From Cryptomeria japonica (taxonomy: Eukaryota > Streptophyta > Pinopsida > Cupressales > Cupressaceae), in the NCBI RefSeq assembly GCF_030272615.1, contig NC_081412.1:27545001-27609000 (forward strand): 64,000 bases of DNA, in the 5' to 3' direction. Position 1 is the first letter of the stretch. Each line of letters opens with the position of its first letter. Shown in pieces: positions 1 to 11,167 of the stretch. A program made the position numbers and the translations under genes. The notes beneath the pieces are model-generated. The model saw only the letters and a list, made by a program, of their open reading frames with translations, was not told the DNA's origin and ran no database searches.

Positions 1-1052
1 AAATTGATTACACGATTAGATCCAAAAACCATCTACTTAATGTATCTAGATAGTCAATTTATTCAAATTATTCTTCTATATAAGATTGAAGAGTGTAATA
101 GACAATTAAAATGACCTCAAATTAGTGAACAATATAGAGTGTAGATTCATTCTAGAGTCCTTGGAAGGCATGTAAATCGTCCCCTCCATGATTGAAATTT
201 TTTTAGTGGCTTCTTGTTTAAGTAGGTAGATAGATATTTCCTCTTTTTTCAATAAAAATGGAAGTGCCCCACCTTTTTCACTCTAAAATTCGGTAAATAT
301 TTGTTTGTACGGGATGTTGTGCATGCACCATGGAATGAGATTACAAGTGTCACGTAATTTGGGGTCTTTTGATCAAAGTCTTTGAGATTATCAAGTTTAT
401 TTGGGAGACTCAACAAAAGGCTAGGGTATCTTTGAAAGAGAGTCAAGTTTTTGAAGGATAAATCTAATATTAGCTAACTTTCTCATTGCAATGATTAGTA
501 CTTTAACAAATATATACATTATGAAAATTCTCATAATAAAGTTATAATCTTATCTTTCTTCTTTAAGAATGACAACACGATCTTCATCTTTGCACCATAC
601 TTTATTCATTCATCAACGTCACATATGTATCATGAAATCATAGGGGTGGAAGATAGTTCCATGGCCATGCACATAGACGCAATGATATTTGGCCCTATTA
701 AGGTTATCACTCTACACAAGGTTGCATTAATTACTATTATCGGTAACCCATTACGTACCTTTCCTTGCATGCTATAGAAGTGTTGGGTTCATGTTTTTTT
801 ATTCCATGATTTCATGATTTTATTTGAACTCAGAGGGTATTATGTTTTTTTTATAGGTTTTTACGCATTCATATTTGTATTCATTTGGTAATAGGGGATG
901 TATACCAGTAGTCATTATAGTTAATTTTGTGCATCTATAAATTTTAAATAATATATCGAATTTTGATGATTTTTTGGCTGTCTCCAAATGTGACTTAACT
1001 ACTTATAGCTATTGTTCTGGCTTCTAGGTAGTAATGATGCATAATATGGGAT
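1..1052. other. AT-rich intergenic DNA, no gene seen
   Basis: Both strands carry only short open frames with no recognisable motif and no coding-like composition. I see no RNA gene or repeat boundary before the TRIM that follows. Confidence 0.6.
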
Positions 1053-1057
1053 CCATT

Positions 1058-1192
1058 TGTTGACTTGGTCAGAACCTCCTTTGGGATTCACGACATGTAC
1101 TTCCTCCCGCCTCCCGTGGATCCTTGTCTCTGGTCACTCTCGCATTCGTTGACAACTCGAGTTTCTGGCGTAACGACAACAGCGTTCCAACA
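1058..1192 (+). repeat. TRIM 5' LTR
   Basis: Begins TGTTGACTTGGTC and ends GTTCCAACA, two bases before the primer binding site. It is homologous along its length to 1287-1423. Confidence 0.85.
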
Positions 1193-1194
1193 AA

Positions 1195-1206
1195 TGGCAT
1201 CAGAGC
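1195..1206 (+). other. TRIM primer binding site
   Basis: TGGCATCAGAGC matches the plant initiator-Met-tRNA primer binding site TGGTATCAGAGC with one T-to-C difference. A few bases on, TGGGTTATGGG (after GT at 1207-1208) equals the complement of the anticodon arm of plant initiator tRNA, so complementarity to the primer may reach past the 3' end. Confidence 0.8.
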
Positions 1207-1286
1207 GTTGGGTTATGGGTTCGAATCCCAGGAGGCCTCCTTCATTCTGTCGATGTGGAACCCTTAGTCGGTGCTAAGGGGGAGAT

Positions 1287-1423
1287 TGTTGACTTGTTCA
1301 ACACCTCCTTCGGGATTCGCGACATGTGCTTCCTCTCTCGTCTCCCGTGGATCCTTGTCTCTGACCGCTCTCCCGTTCGTTGATAGCTCGGGCTTTTGGT
1401 GTAACGACGACATTTTTCCAACA
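1287..1423 (+). repeat. TRIM 3' LTR
   Basis: Begins TGTTGACTTGTTC directly after the purine tract at 1276-1286 and ends TTTTCCAACA. The following CCGTT is the second half of the probable target-site duplication. Confidence 0.85.
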
Positions 1424-1428
1424 CCGTT

Positions 1429-4400
1429 ATGCACACAAGGGTCAAAAAATACACAATTCAAAGTGTCGTCTAATACTTGCAAAAAGATGCCCCGATAACA
1501 ATGCACTTAAAATTGATAATACTTATGCACAAATGCCTCAATAGTCGTACGTTATGGGTACCAATAAAGGTGCACAAATGGGTCAATGATGGTCCAAAAA
1601 TGCTAAAAAAATGGACGGCTATTGGTTCATGAGAAATTATTAATGGGCTATTAGTTTTTTTTTGGTTCCTTTAAAGCTAGTAATTGGGGGCTTCGGTTTG
1701 CAAGGAGTGAATGATTATTGGAACATGAGTGGTAAATGGTTCTCTTCCCTTATTGAGTGCAATCTTTTATTCATTTTTTTGTACATCAATTTTGTACATA
1801 TAGATCAAGTACATAGGTAAGTGTATAAAGATGGGGATAAAACATTGTCAACAATACTTTATGGTCTATTATCAATACATTATGAGTGTGCTATAGTGTG
1901 CTCACATAATACTGGACTCACATTGTGACTCGATCACTATCAATCCATAACATGAGTATGTTAAAACATATTCACATTATAAATAAAATAAAGTAGTGAT
2001 TTTAGACTATTTTTTTAGGGTTTTCCAAAATGTATTTGCATCATGAAAAACATATAAAATAGTCTAAAATTATCTAATTTAGACTATTTTTTATTTTTTT
2101 AAGGTGAGCACATTATAGCATAAACAAATTATAATGTGCTAGTTTTTTAACTTGTATTGCAAACTACCAACTCTTAGTGTTGGGTTTACCTTGGGCATGC
2201 AACTCAAAGGGTTGGACATGCATGTCAACACCCAAATATAAGTTGTTTGTAAAATGTAAAAAAACACCTAATGTTGAGCATGCTCTCCATCAAGTTTGTA
2301 CATCTTTCAATGTTGATAAAAATATCATAATAATGTCAGGCTGTATTTTACCTACCTAACCATGTAATTTTTCCCACATTTCAAATATATTAAGATTTTG
2401 ATCTTTAATTTCTTTTGTTAGCATCTTCACTTTTTGTCAAAAAATTATGTATAGTATTGTTAGTGTCATTTCTTATTGGTTCATTTAAATTTGAAACAAA
2501 TTATATTTTTACATTTCTAGATTCTATTTTATGCACACTAAAAAAGTTGATTTTCGATTTATTTTCAAAAAAATAAGAGGAGAGTATGCTCTAATTTTAT
2601 TTTTAAAGATGTGTCCACTTTGAAAAGTAATAAAACATTATAGTTTAATTAAAAGATTAACAAAAAATTACACATAAATTATATGATGTTAACTAATTTT
2701 TCATCAAAGTGATTTTTGAAATATTTTAGGGGGAGCACACCTGAAGTTGTGTTAAATTTAGAAAAAAAAACAAGAGCACTTTGTGTGTTCCTCTTACTTG
2801 AACTTCTTAATCTTCGTAATTTAAAAAATATATGATTTAGAAACTAAATTTTGAGCACTATGAATCATGTTCTTACTGTATCTTCAAATTTTTATATAGT
2901 TATCTTCAATTTCTCATCAAGATCAATTTTTACCAATTTTAAAAAACTTTTGACCCCTTTTGATCTCTCATTTCCATCTATATACATGTACTATCTAACT
3001 TAATTTTTTTACTTATCATACTTAATATTAATCACAATTAAAAAAATTCATTTAATCTTTGAACTCATACTTCCTCCTTAATATGAGGCACTCTTCATGG
3101 TACATACAATTTGAAGGGGCATATTACTATCTACTATTTTCTCATTTTATGTGTAGTAATTAAATAAGTTATTGCATTCCTTCACTCCAAACTTTATATA
3201 CTTATCCTAGATACCAAATCAATTTTTTTTTTTTTTTGTTTTTTGACTCCAATGAGAATGGTCAATGTTTGGGCTTATTAGTCATAAATATTAGATTCTT
3301 AAAAAATGAAAAAAGTGGACAATATTGCTACCATGATTCTATCCAAGGAACCAATTCATTAGTGCAATCTAGTCTAGGATGGGGAGACTTTTTAATAGTG
3401 TAATAAAGGTGTCATGTGCATAGGAATGAGGCATATGAAAGGGAATGGATATTGGATTAGCACATTTGCCAAAAAGAACCCAAATATGCTAGAAACATAT
3501 ACATCATATTATAGAATAGTTTAAAAATAATAAAATGTAAGAGCATGCACTTTTCTCTCTACAATATGAAACATCAATCATAATTGCTTTTATGGTCATG
3601 CAATAGACTAAATGGTTAAGTATATAGTTTAGGGTTTATAATTAGAGTTTTATTATGTTTACTGCATACTTAAATGCAAATTCATTATCAATAATGTATT
3701 CTTATTAAAAAAAAAACCTATACCATGCTTTTTTTCAATTGTCTAAAAGGAATCATTCATAATACAATAATAAACTTTTTTTTTTAATATACATATTTTA
3801 AAATCGTAAACCAATATAAAACCCATACACATATTCCAAAAAAAATTCATAGTATTTCACATTTTTCTAATCCCTAATTTCCATAACTTTTACCAACTAT
3901 AAACATAAAAAATATTCAATATCCTCCCAATATTAATAAATATCTCAATTAAATATATTAATCTCAAAACTATGTGTAGATTAAAAATGAGAAAAATGAC
4001 TTGTAAGGGTGTAGAAGTGTGTTCAATATTGAAAGATTTAGTATGTATAATATTATTTTCTCAATTGTATTGCAATTCGTCCAACCCAATTAATGTTATT
4101 AGTTATCAAAAATTGCTATCAAGAGATTTGGTCTAAAATCTCATCATATTGCGTGCACGTCCCATTTCTCTCAAATAAATATAAAAAGTATTATACAAAA
4201 AGTACTATTTATTTTATATTCAAGATGCAAAATATCATATATACCTACTACATATATAAAAAGTACTCATCCCCCTTGGACCCCTTCAATTTTAACACCC
4301 ATGATTTATGATGTGTGTATTAAATTATTCATTATTATATTTATTTAATAATTTTTTAAAAAATCAAAATATTTTTAAAAAAATCAAAATTTAAATGAAA

Positions 4401-5338
4401 CCTTTATTTAATATATTTGATTAAATTTCTAATATTGAAAACAAATAAATTATTTAAAAGAAAATAATTGAATTTAATACAATATCTTAATTTAAAAAAA
4501 TTAAATAAATATTAATATAAAATATTTATTTAATAATTTTTTATTTTTAATAAAAAATTAATTTATGATTATATTATTTTTAAAATCTTATATTTAAGAA
4601 TATTAGTGTAAAGATCCAATTTAAATTATGAAATTAAGGGAAAGTATCAAGTCACCTAAACCATATGAAATTGCACTCAAAATTGAACCTTATCTGCATT
4701 GGCACTACTTAGAGTGAAGAGTTGTTTTCTTTATTTAAGTGTTATTTTAAAATTTTATTTATTTTTATTAAATATATGTGAGCTCTTTAATAACTTTTTT
4801 TTCAAAAATGTTCATGTCATTATACTTCACTTTTTGTGTCATTACAATATGTAATTACATTTAATATTTAATGTATTTTTTATTCATTAATTAATTTTAC
4901 AAGTATGTTTGAGTGTCCCTATGTTCATTTATAATATTATTATCAATAATGTTTATGCCAATCTATATTATTATTATATTCATTTTTTTTCTAACAATCT
5001 TGCATTTTAATATGTTATTTAATTTGATTTGATTTTTAGAAATCATCTCAAAACCTTATTTTCTTTTGTTACATTAGTGAAATACAAACAATGAAAGTAA
5101 TTCATATGATAAATACCTACCATTATTCTTATAATTGTTTTGGTTAAATAAAAAAATGGAAAAATATAACTATTCTCAAAATAAAAAGATGACATATATC
5201 ATATCAAATAATTAATCAGAAATAATGAAGGAGAATAAATGGTATTTCCCACTCTTGCTTTAATTCAATATAAAATTATTTGATATAATATATGTTATTC
5301 ATTGAAATCGTAGGGGGCCCCATCCCCATTACATATCT
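1429..5338. other. AT-rich intergenic DNA, no gene seen
   Basis: About 3.9 kb of very AT-rich sequence with homopolymer A and T runs. Open frames are short and have no recognised domain. No LTR, inverted-repeat or RNA-gene signal could be supported. Confidence 0.55.
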
Positions 5339-5341
5339 TTG

Positions 5342-5506
5342 AATTATTATTATTATAATAAGATTAGATTGACCCCAAGACCTTCCCCATCTTATGGAAG
5401 GTCAAGAGTCACAACTTAGAATTCCACTTCAGATGTCCCTATTAGGAATTGAACTTGGATCTCCACAGTGAGTACCCAGTGTTTTAACCAGTTAAGCTCA
5501 ACCCCT
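5342..5506 (-). mobile_element. tRNA-derived SINE (family 1)
   Basis: Read on the minus strand, the 5' end has a Pol III A-box-like stretch (TGAGCTTAACTGG) and, about 40 bases on, a B-box-like stretch (AAGTTCAATTCC). An unrelated body follows, with a short ATAATAATAAT tail. TTGAA stands on both sides (5339-5343 and 5506-5510) and may be a short target-site duplication. The order of internal promoter boxes, body and simple 3' tail is that of plant SINEs. It is not a functional tRNA: no cloverleaf closes around the boxes. Confidence 0.55.
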
Positions 5507-5510
5507 TGAA

Positions 5511-6600
5511 CCCATTTATTTTTAAAATTTTAAAATATAATAAATAATAAATTTATAATTTTTTTTGAAAATATATAAATAAGAATATGCAAAAAGATAA
5601 ACATAAAAAACATTTATTCATCAATAACAAATATCTACCAAATAACACTTATTAAAAATACAAGCTATTATGTGGAAGGGAAAGGGAGAGGCCCTTTTGC
5701 TAGGGTTTAGCTTTTGGATGATATATTATCCTCAAGAGCCCCAATTTTACAACTTTTGTTTTTGACAAACCCAATATTTTTATTATTATCATCATTATGG
5801 GGGTGTTTTGATGCGAATAGATTGTGTGGTCCAATTTCTATGCTTTCCTTTATCTAAGGAAAAAAACAGTACTTATAATATATATAATGGATGTGATTGG
5901 ACTTGGCAAGTGTATTTTGTTTTTCATGTCTTTCAACGTCATCTCTAATTTGGACTATCTTACTTGTGCGGTGCAAATTAAAAAATGTCTCTCTCACCCT
6001 TTATTTTCTCCATTATCTACCAATGGATAGGGGAAAATAGTAAAATAGTCAAGATTCTTACCCTTTATTGAATTGAATTTATTGAATGTACTTTCAACAC
6101 ATTTAAGATTAATCTTCCATTTTAGTGCAATGTTATAGAAATGTAGTGCTTCTTAGGGTATGAAATTTGACAACCGTTTTTAGGGTTTTGATGTTTTTTA
6201 TATTAAGATATTTATTTCTTTTTTTTTATGTAGTGTAATTTTCTAAATATAATGTAATTAGAATTATTTTTCATTATAATATATAATATACAATTATTAT
6301 TTTTCTTATAATTTTTTAAAATATATACATTTTAAAAAATTAAAACAAAATTAAACACTAAATTAAATTGAACTTTAACCCTAACTAAATTAAATCAAAC
6401 CATAATCTTAAATTAAATCAAAACCTAAACATTATTCTAAACAAATCAAACTTTACCACTAAACCAAATGAAAAAATAACATCAACACAATATTGAACCC
6501 CGACTTGAAACAAAATTAAACACCCTAACGCTAACTAAACTAAATCAAACCCTAAACCTAACACTAAACGAATCAAACCCTATCACTAATATAGCATAAG
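5511..6600. other. AT-rich intergenic DNA, no gene seen
   Basis: No coding signal. Near 6360-6590 the strand is rich in loose CTAAACC/AACCCTAA-like words, with a single exact CCCTAAA among them, too degenerate to call an interstitial telomere repeat. Confidence 0.5.
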
Positions 6601-6610
6601 CCTAGAAATA

Positions 6611-6612
<2 letters not shown>

Positions 6613-6704
<92 letters not shown>
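6613..6704. repeat. (TC)n/(TA)n compound microsatellite
   Basis: An uninterrupted TC run of about 73 bases (6613-6685) passes directly into about 19 bases of alternating TA. Confidence 0.97.
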
Positions 6705-6766
6705 ACTGTTTTTATTATCATACATAAAATTTATAAAAAATGAAAAGTCGACTCTGATCTTTTAAA

Positions 6767-6929
6767 CTAGCTTATATATATTTAATAATATATATAGAAT
6801 AAGCCGAGAGGTATCCTTCTCGAGGCGCCTATTGCAGTTTAATGTTGATAAATCAATAAAAAAATAGGCGCCTCTAGAAGGATACCTCTTGGCTTATTCT
6901 ATATATATTATTAAATATATATAAGCTAG
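6767..6929. repeat. Long near-perfect inverted repeat (hairpin, MITE-like)
   Basis: Arms 6767-6831 and 6865-6929 are 65 bases each and are reverse complements at all but two positions (the CCGAGAGG/CCAAGAGG and TTCTCGAGG/TTCTAGAGG sites). The loop is 33 bases. Outer ends are CTAGCTTATATATA; inner ends are GGCGCCTA. Nothing similar continues outside the CTAG ends. The shape fits a foldback-type MITE, and a transcript through it would give a long hairpin RNA. It lies just 3' (in minus orientation) of the MADS K-box relic. No clear target-site duplication is visible. Confidence 0.92.
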
Positions 6930-7013
6930 AGATAAAACACCAAGTAAAAGAGGTAAACTGATCAGTATACAGTATTTTTTGTTCAATTCATATACACGTA
7001 TTAATATGTTTGC

Positions 7014-7310
7014 CTTTCTCTCTCGAACTTTCTTTGCTGCAAGCACAAGATTTTCTTCAAGATAACCCAGTTGTTTTGGTGTAAATGTCTCCACATCTTC
7101 ACCCGTCACACAATTACACAGAAGAATCAATCCAGATAGCTTTCCAAAAGTTGAATATTAATATGCTGATGATTCTGCAAATAAAATAGATTCAACAAAC
7201 CTACAATATGAAAACAATATGAAATCTGTAAAACAATATTACATACCTCTATCTCACAATGAAACTGCACAATTGATCCCTTCGAAGAATGGTGCATTAC
7301 CGTTTTTGTA
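7014..7310 (-). pseudogene. MADS-box (MIKC) K-domain fragment, decayed
   Basis: On the minus strand, codons at about 7100-7014 read TGEDVETFTPKQL, then LEENLVLAAKKVRERK. This matches the K-box helix of MIKC MADS transcription factors (usual pattern: GEDL, six residues, L..LE..L, then R.RK). The VRERK ending recalls AP3/DEF-type proteins. A plausible 72-bp intron (GTATGT at the 7246 end, TTTGCAG at 7175) separates it from a short exon-like piece reading HCEIE. The join does not keep frame and one in-frame stop follows, so I call it a pseudogene or displaced exons. No MADS DNA-binding exon is present here. The exon may end at AAG/GC after RERK, the usual K-exon boundary. Family assignment is by eye only. 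Confidence 0.5.
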
Positions 7311-8180
7311 ATTTTTAATTATCGAATGGAGTGAAACTGTCTCATAACCGTTTTGAAAACCAAATCTATTAATCTATTAATTATTTTACTTTCTATATTT
7401 TGTTAATTATTATTTTAAACCTTAAATAATTGAAAATCAAATGACCGTCAAAATTATTGAAAACCCTCAAATGTTAACACATAAATTTGCTGCCATTGTA
7501 GAAGCCTCTCGGCTTAATAATTTTCAATTAAAAATGTTTCATATGTAATAATTAATATAGAAACAATAGAAGGAATCATATCCTTCAAGTTCGCATAAAA
7601 TTTAAAAAGGTGGCACAAAAAATCAATGGAAACTAATTGTCATAATAAATAAATACCTTGTCGATTGTTCGTGCCGGTCTTTCAGTAGATATGTTCACTT
7701 TACAAGTTTAGTTTTATAAATTAAAAGAATGAAAAAAAACAACGTATTATAATCTTTTCAAAATTTCATAAAACAGTTAACATGAATGTGATGTTTTAAA
7801 ATTTTAATAAGCATGTCTTTATTATCATGATATATTAGATTTGAAAAGATCAACTCACATTTTCCTAGACGATTGTAATATTGAATTGAAGAAAGCTGAT
7901 AATTCGTTACGAGCAATTTCAGGATGACGTTCTAAAGATCTAAATTGTTGTGTACCATATTGTAAAGGGAAATTAATTTTATTTATTTTTAAGTATGTTA
8001 AGTCAATTTAATAAAAAATGCATATAAATATCTAGTATTAATTCATATTGATAATTTAATAATTTATAATAATTATTCTTAAAAAATTAGGTTAATGATA
8101 ATATCTAATTTTATGGTTGAAATGTAAACGAATTCTAATATTTTTTGAGATTATGAAATTTCATTATGTATAACAATAAT
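7311..8180. other. AT-rich intergenic DNA, no gene seen
   Basis: No coding signal, RNA gene or structured repeat recognised. Confidence 0.5.
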
Positions 8181-8395
8181 GTTTTGGGGGTAGTGAGGGT
8201 ATTTGTACTGATTGCAAGACAACTGCAATGGAATTGGAGACCGTAAAGAAGTAAGTGTTGGAGGTGGAGAATAAGATGATTAGCATATCGAAGTTCAGCT
8301 TGTGTGTGATGCACAACTCGATGCTTGATGCAAAAGAAAGTGTTGGGAAAGAATGGTAAAAAGGAAGGCAACTATAAGGATCTTGGAGTAATGTA
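8180..8395 (+). pseudogene. C-terminal fragment of unrecognised repeat protein family, copy A
   Basis: The plus strand reads CTDCKTT, then KMISISKFSLCVMHNS, then (after a frame change) KEGNYKDL. The same block, in the same order, occurs at 19567-19923 (minus) and 22463-22697 (plus), reading NKMINISRFGLRVMHNS and KEGNYKELFKFLT in the better copy. An in-frame stop after VKK and a frameshift before GNYK make this copy non-coding. No domain is recognised. The block is charged and looks helical. A tandem duplication follows immediately. Confidence 0.6.
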
Positions 8396-8434
8396 TTAAA
8401 TTGTAGATTTTATTTTTTTACTTCATCTAATTCG

Positions 8435-8710
8435 TCTTTGTATCTTCAATCTTTATTGAGATATGGGGCTAGTGGTATTTATAAATATCTTGGTATGGTT
8501 GGTGGTGTGTTGTCGTTATATTATACTTCAACCCACACAAATATGCATATAATATTAAAAATAATCTTTGCATCTTCAATCTTTATTGATACATGGGGAC
8601 TAGATGTATTTAGAGATATCTTGGTAAGGTTGGTGGTGTGCCACTAGGTGATATGTTTTACTTCAACCCACACAAATATGTCTATACTATTGAAAACAAC
8701 AATGTTCAAT
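8435..8710 (+). repeat. Two-copy tandem duplication, period about 140 bp
   Basis: The segment starting TCTTTGTATCTTCAATC at 8435 recurs at 8575 (TCTTTGCATCTTCAATC). Both copies continue with matching TATTGA.A.ATGGGG.CTAG, CTTGGTA.GGTTGGTGGTG and CTTCAACCCACACAAATATG segments. The copies have diverged moderately. Confidence 0.85.
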
Positions 8711-9725
8711 AATACATATGCTTGTGCAAATTTAGATTCCTTTTAACACATCAAGTTTATTTTAAACTCTCAAGAATGAGAAAGGACTTGTAATGCAACT
8801 CAACTCACAGTGTTCTTTTGAATTGGGTAAGTTTTAGCATAAGCAGAAAAAATAAAAATAAAAGAATCTTAATCAAATGTCAATACCAACAACACACCAA
8901 TATAAAAATAGATGTTCTCAATCTTTATTGTATTTGCCAAAATTTGATTACAAATTTTATACAAATCTCTATTGTCAAATTGGCCTTTCTATGCTCTATT
9001 TCATAACATTCCAATCTCTGGTTTGTTTTCTAACTCTTCCCACGCTCTAAGCCTCTATTTCTTGCCTCTATTAATTATTTTTGTTTTCATTTCTTCTGTT
9101 GTCCATCTGTTAGCAGCAACCAAGAGGGAAGACTAAGAGGGGGTGAATCAATCTTCACCGGAATAACAAACTTAACCACAAAACACAGATTTGATAAATT
9201 GCAACAATAAGATAGATAAGCAAATTAACAACACGACACACTGATTTTAAAATATATAATATCACTATATTTTCTAAAACTTTAATATCATGTTAATCTC
9301 TCTCTATATAAAAGAGAGAGAAAAAGACTATTATAATAAAAAATTGAAAACATATAAAATTTAACTTTTTTTTGATATAGTTAACAAAATCTTGGGAAAT
9401 AAAATCTCTTTAAAAAGTGCATTTTTTCATTTTCATTTTCTTAGTGGGATTAAAAGTAATTTAATAATAAACAATTACTTAAAGCTTTACCATTGCTCAC
9501 GGTTGAGGATTTCCATTGACTGCACTTTTCAACATATTTATGATTTTTTTTTTTTGTAGCAAATAGATGAAAAATATGTACGTGAATTTAAACATTGTCT
9601 ATATACATATAAATTTATTACACCAAAATCTCAAAAGTATAATTTATCTATTTATTTAATTTCAAAAAGTATAACAATTAAATAGAGAAATGATTGTTTA
9701 TTGAAAATTTATTTTTTATTGTTTT
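8711..9725. other. AT-rich intergenic DNA, no gene seen
   Basis: No supported gene. A small palindrome (CTCTCTCTATATAAAAGAGAGAG) lies near 9298-9320. Confidence 0.5.
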
Positions 9726-9727
9726 CG

Positions 9728-10008
9728 GACATGTAGTGTCGTGGTTAAAACATTTTGTTAGTGAAGCGGTCACCAAGGTTCAAACCCCTGCTGGGTCATT
9801 GTGCTCGCAAGCCCTATATCTTTGTTGGGTCGTTGTGCTCGTGGGTTTGAACAAGTGAAGTGTGGGGATGAGGTCCCCCGATTGTGGCCTCGTCGGTTCA
9901 TAGCTCTAGGTCAAAAAGCGTTTCATGTGAAGCCGAAAGACATGTCATGCCAACATCACCGATCACATTAAAAAGTTTACCAAACATTATTTAAAAAAAA
10001 AAAAAAAA
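9728..10008 (+). mobile_element. tRNA-derived SINE with poly(A) tail (family 2)
   Basis: The plus strand starts with an A-box-like TAGTGTCGTGGTTAAAAC and, about 40 bases later, an excellent B box GGTTCAAACCCC. A body of about 190 bp with an internal near-repeat (GGGTC.TTGTGCTCG twice, 9794-9841) follows, then a run of A ending at 10009. Length, internal Pol III promoter and poly(A) tail are those of a plant SINE. The target-site duplication is not clear because both flanks are ATTTATT-rich. Confidence 0.72.
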
Positions 10009-10009
10009 A

Positions 10010-10915
10010 TCATTTATTATTATTCATATGACAAACAAGAATCTAATCTCCATGACTTTTTACATAGAACTCCTCAATTATGTATATTATAAAAAAAGTT
10101 GTGGGAACATATGTTTACACCACCCACAATAAAATAAAATTATCCTTATCTAACAATGGGTTTGAATACATTCTTGTTTCGTTTGGGAATAAATTTGACC
10201 TTCACACAATAATGCAAAGTGATCATAGAGATTCTTTTAATTTTTATTTTGACAAACCACAGATAATAATGATTCATTTTTCTATAGTGGGTAGAATGTG
10301 AGGTTGGTTTTTTGTGGTTGAAGGGCCATATGCTATTGCATTGTACCATCCATTAGTGTTGGCCTTGACTTTCAGTGCTCATCACTATCATGTGGACTAT
10401 TTTCATGTACATAATCCAAGATGGAAAAGGTTGTATTTTGTAACTGAAGCAACTCTCAAGGAATTGAATGGAATGATGGGGACAAAGGAAGGAAATAGAA
10501 GAAAGTGAAGAGGGGCCCTATGCTTGTTAATTGGAAAGTTTGTTTAGATTCCCTTTCATCTAATGGACAGCTAATGGTTTTAACGTTTGTTGTTCCCCTT
10601 TTTTTATGTGATTATGTATTCTTTGATTCTTTCATCTATAAAGGTTTTGTGACTTTTCTTTAGTATAAAAATTAGAAAATAAAAAGAGGAAAGTATCACA
10701 TGGGAACAATTAGGATATTTAGATGTGGGAAATAAATGAGTGTCTCAATTTATACTTTCATCTGGAATTTCAAAAGAAAACTTGAATTTTGATTTAATAA
10801 TATTTTTTATTAAAAGGTAATTAATTTAAAAAATAATATAATAATTATTTTTTGATATCATAAGATAATTCAACGATTTAGTCTAGCTATTCAATCATAC
10901 TTTGCCTCGGTCTTA
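10010..10915. other. Intergenic DNA, no gene seen
   Basis: Short open frames near 10080-10508 have no recognisable motif and no support from neighbouring structure. Confidence 0.45.
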
Positions 10916-11072
10916 CTTTTTGTTTAGTTTTGGGTATAGAGGGATTTAGTTGAGGCGAGAATACTTCGATGGACGACTTAGTGGGCTCAAACACCCCAAC
11001 TGCAAGGGAAACCCAGCCAGGGAGAGTTGAACCTTAGACCTACATAAGAAGAACCCAACGTCTTGACACAAC
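10916..11072 (-). mobile_element. Probable tRNA-derived SINE (family 3)
   Basis: On the minus strand GTGTCAAGACGTTGGGTTC resembles an A box and AAGGTTCAACTCTCCC a B box, about 35 bases apart. The body runs on to an A-rich end (CCAAAACTAAACAAAAAG). It ends about 80 bases before the left target-site duplication of the LINE at 11167, so it belongs to the older flank. The A box is weak and the 3' limit is approximate. Confidence 0.45.
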
Positions 11073-11150
11073 CTAATATAATATAATATAGTTTTTTATG
11101 AATAGATGCATCATATTCTATTAATTATAATATAATATAGTTATTTTTAT

Positions 11151-11166
11151 AAGAATATTCATTTTT
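11151..11166 (+). repeat. Left target-site duplication of LINE 1
   Basis: AAGAATATTCATTTTT, repeated exactly at 13001-13016. Confidence 0.85.
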
Positions 11167-11167
11167 T

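Larger units (their letters stand above)
1058..1423 (+). mobile_element. TRIM: terminal-repeat retrotransposon in miniature
   Basis: Two direct repeats of 135 and 137 bp, each starting TGTTGACTTG and ending CCAACA, flank an internal region of only 94 bp. That region begins with a primer binding site TGGCATCAGAGC (1195-1206), one base from the usual initiator-Met-tRNA site, and ends with the purine tract AAGGGGGAGA next to the second repeat. The 5 bases before the element (CCATT, 1053-1057) and after it (CCGTT, 1424-1428) look like a target-site duplication with one change. There is no coding capacity, so it must have been moved by proteins supplied in trans. Size, TG/CA ends, PBS and PPT all fit a TRIM. 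The LTRs differ at many places, so the insertion is old. Confidence 0.88.

Noticed and set aside
1195-1240. tRNA-like T-loop (GGTTCGAATCCC) suggesting a tRNA gene
   Set aside because: No cloverleaf can be closed around it, and it lies directly after a PBS between two LTRs, so it belongs to the TRIM.
5460-5506. Minus-strand tRNA gene
   Set aside because: A- and B-box-like stretches are present, but acceptor and anticodon stems do not pair and a SINE body follows.
6360-6590. Interstitial telomere repeat (CCCTAAA)
   Set aside because: Only one exact unit occurs among loosely similar A/C-rich words; there is no tandem array.
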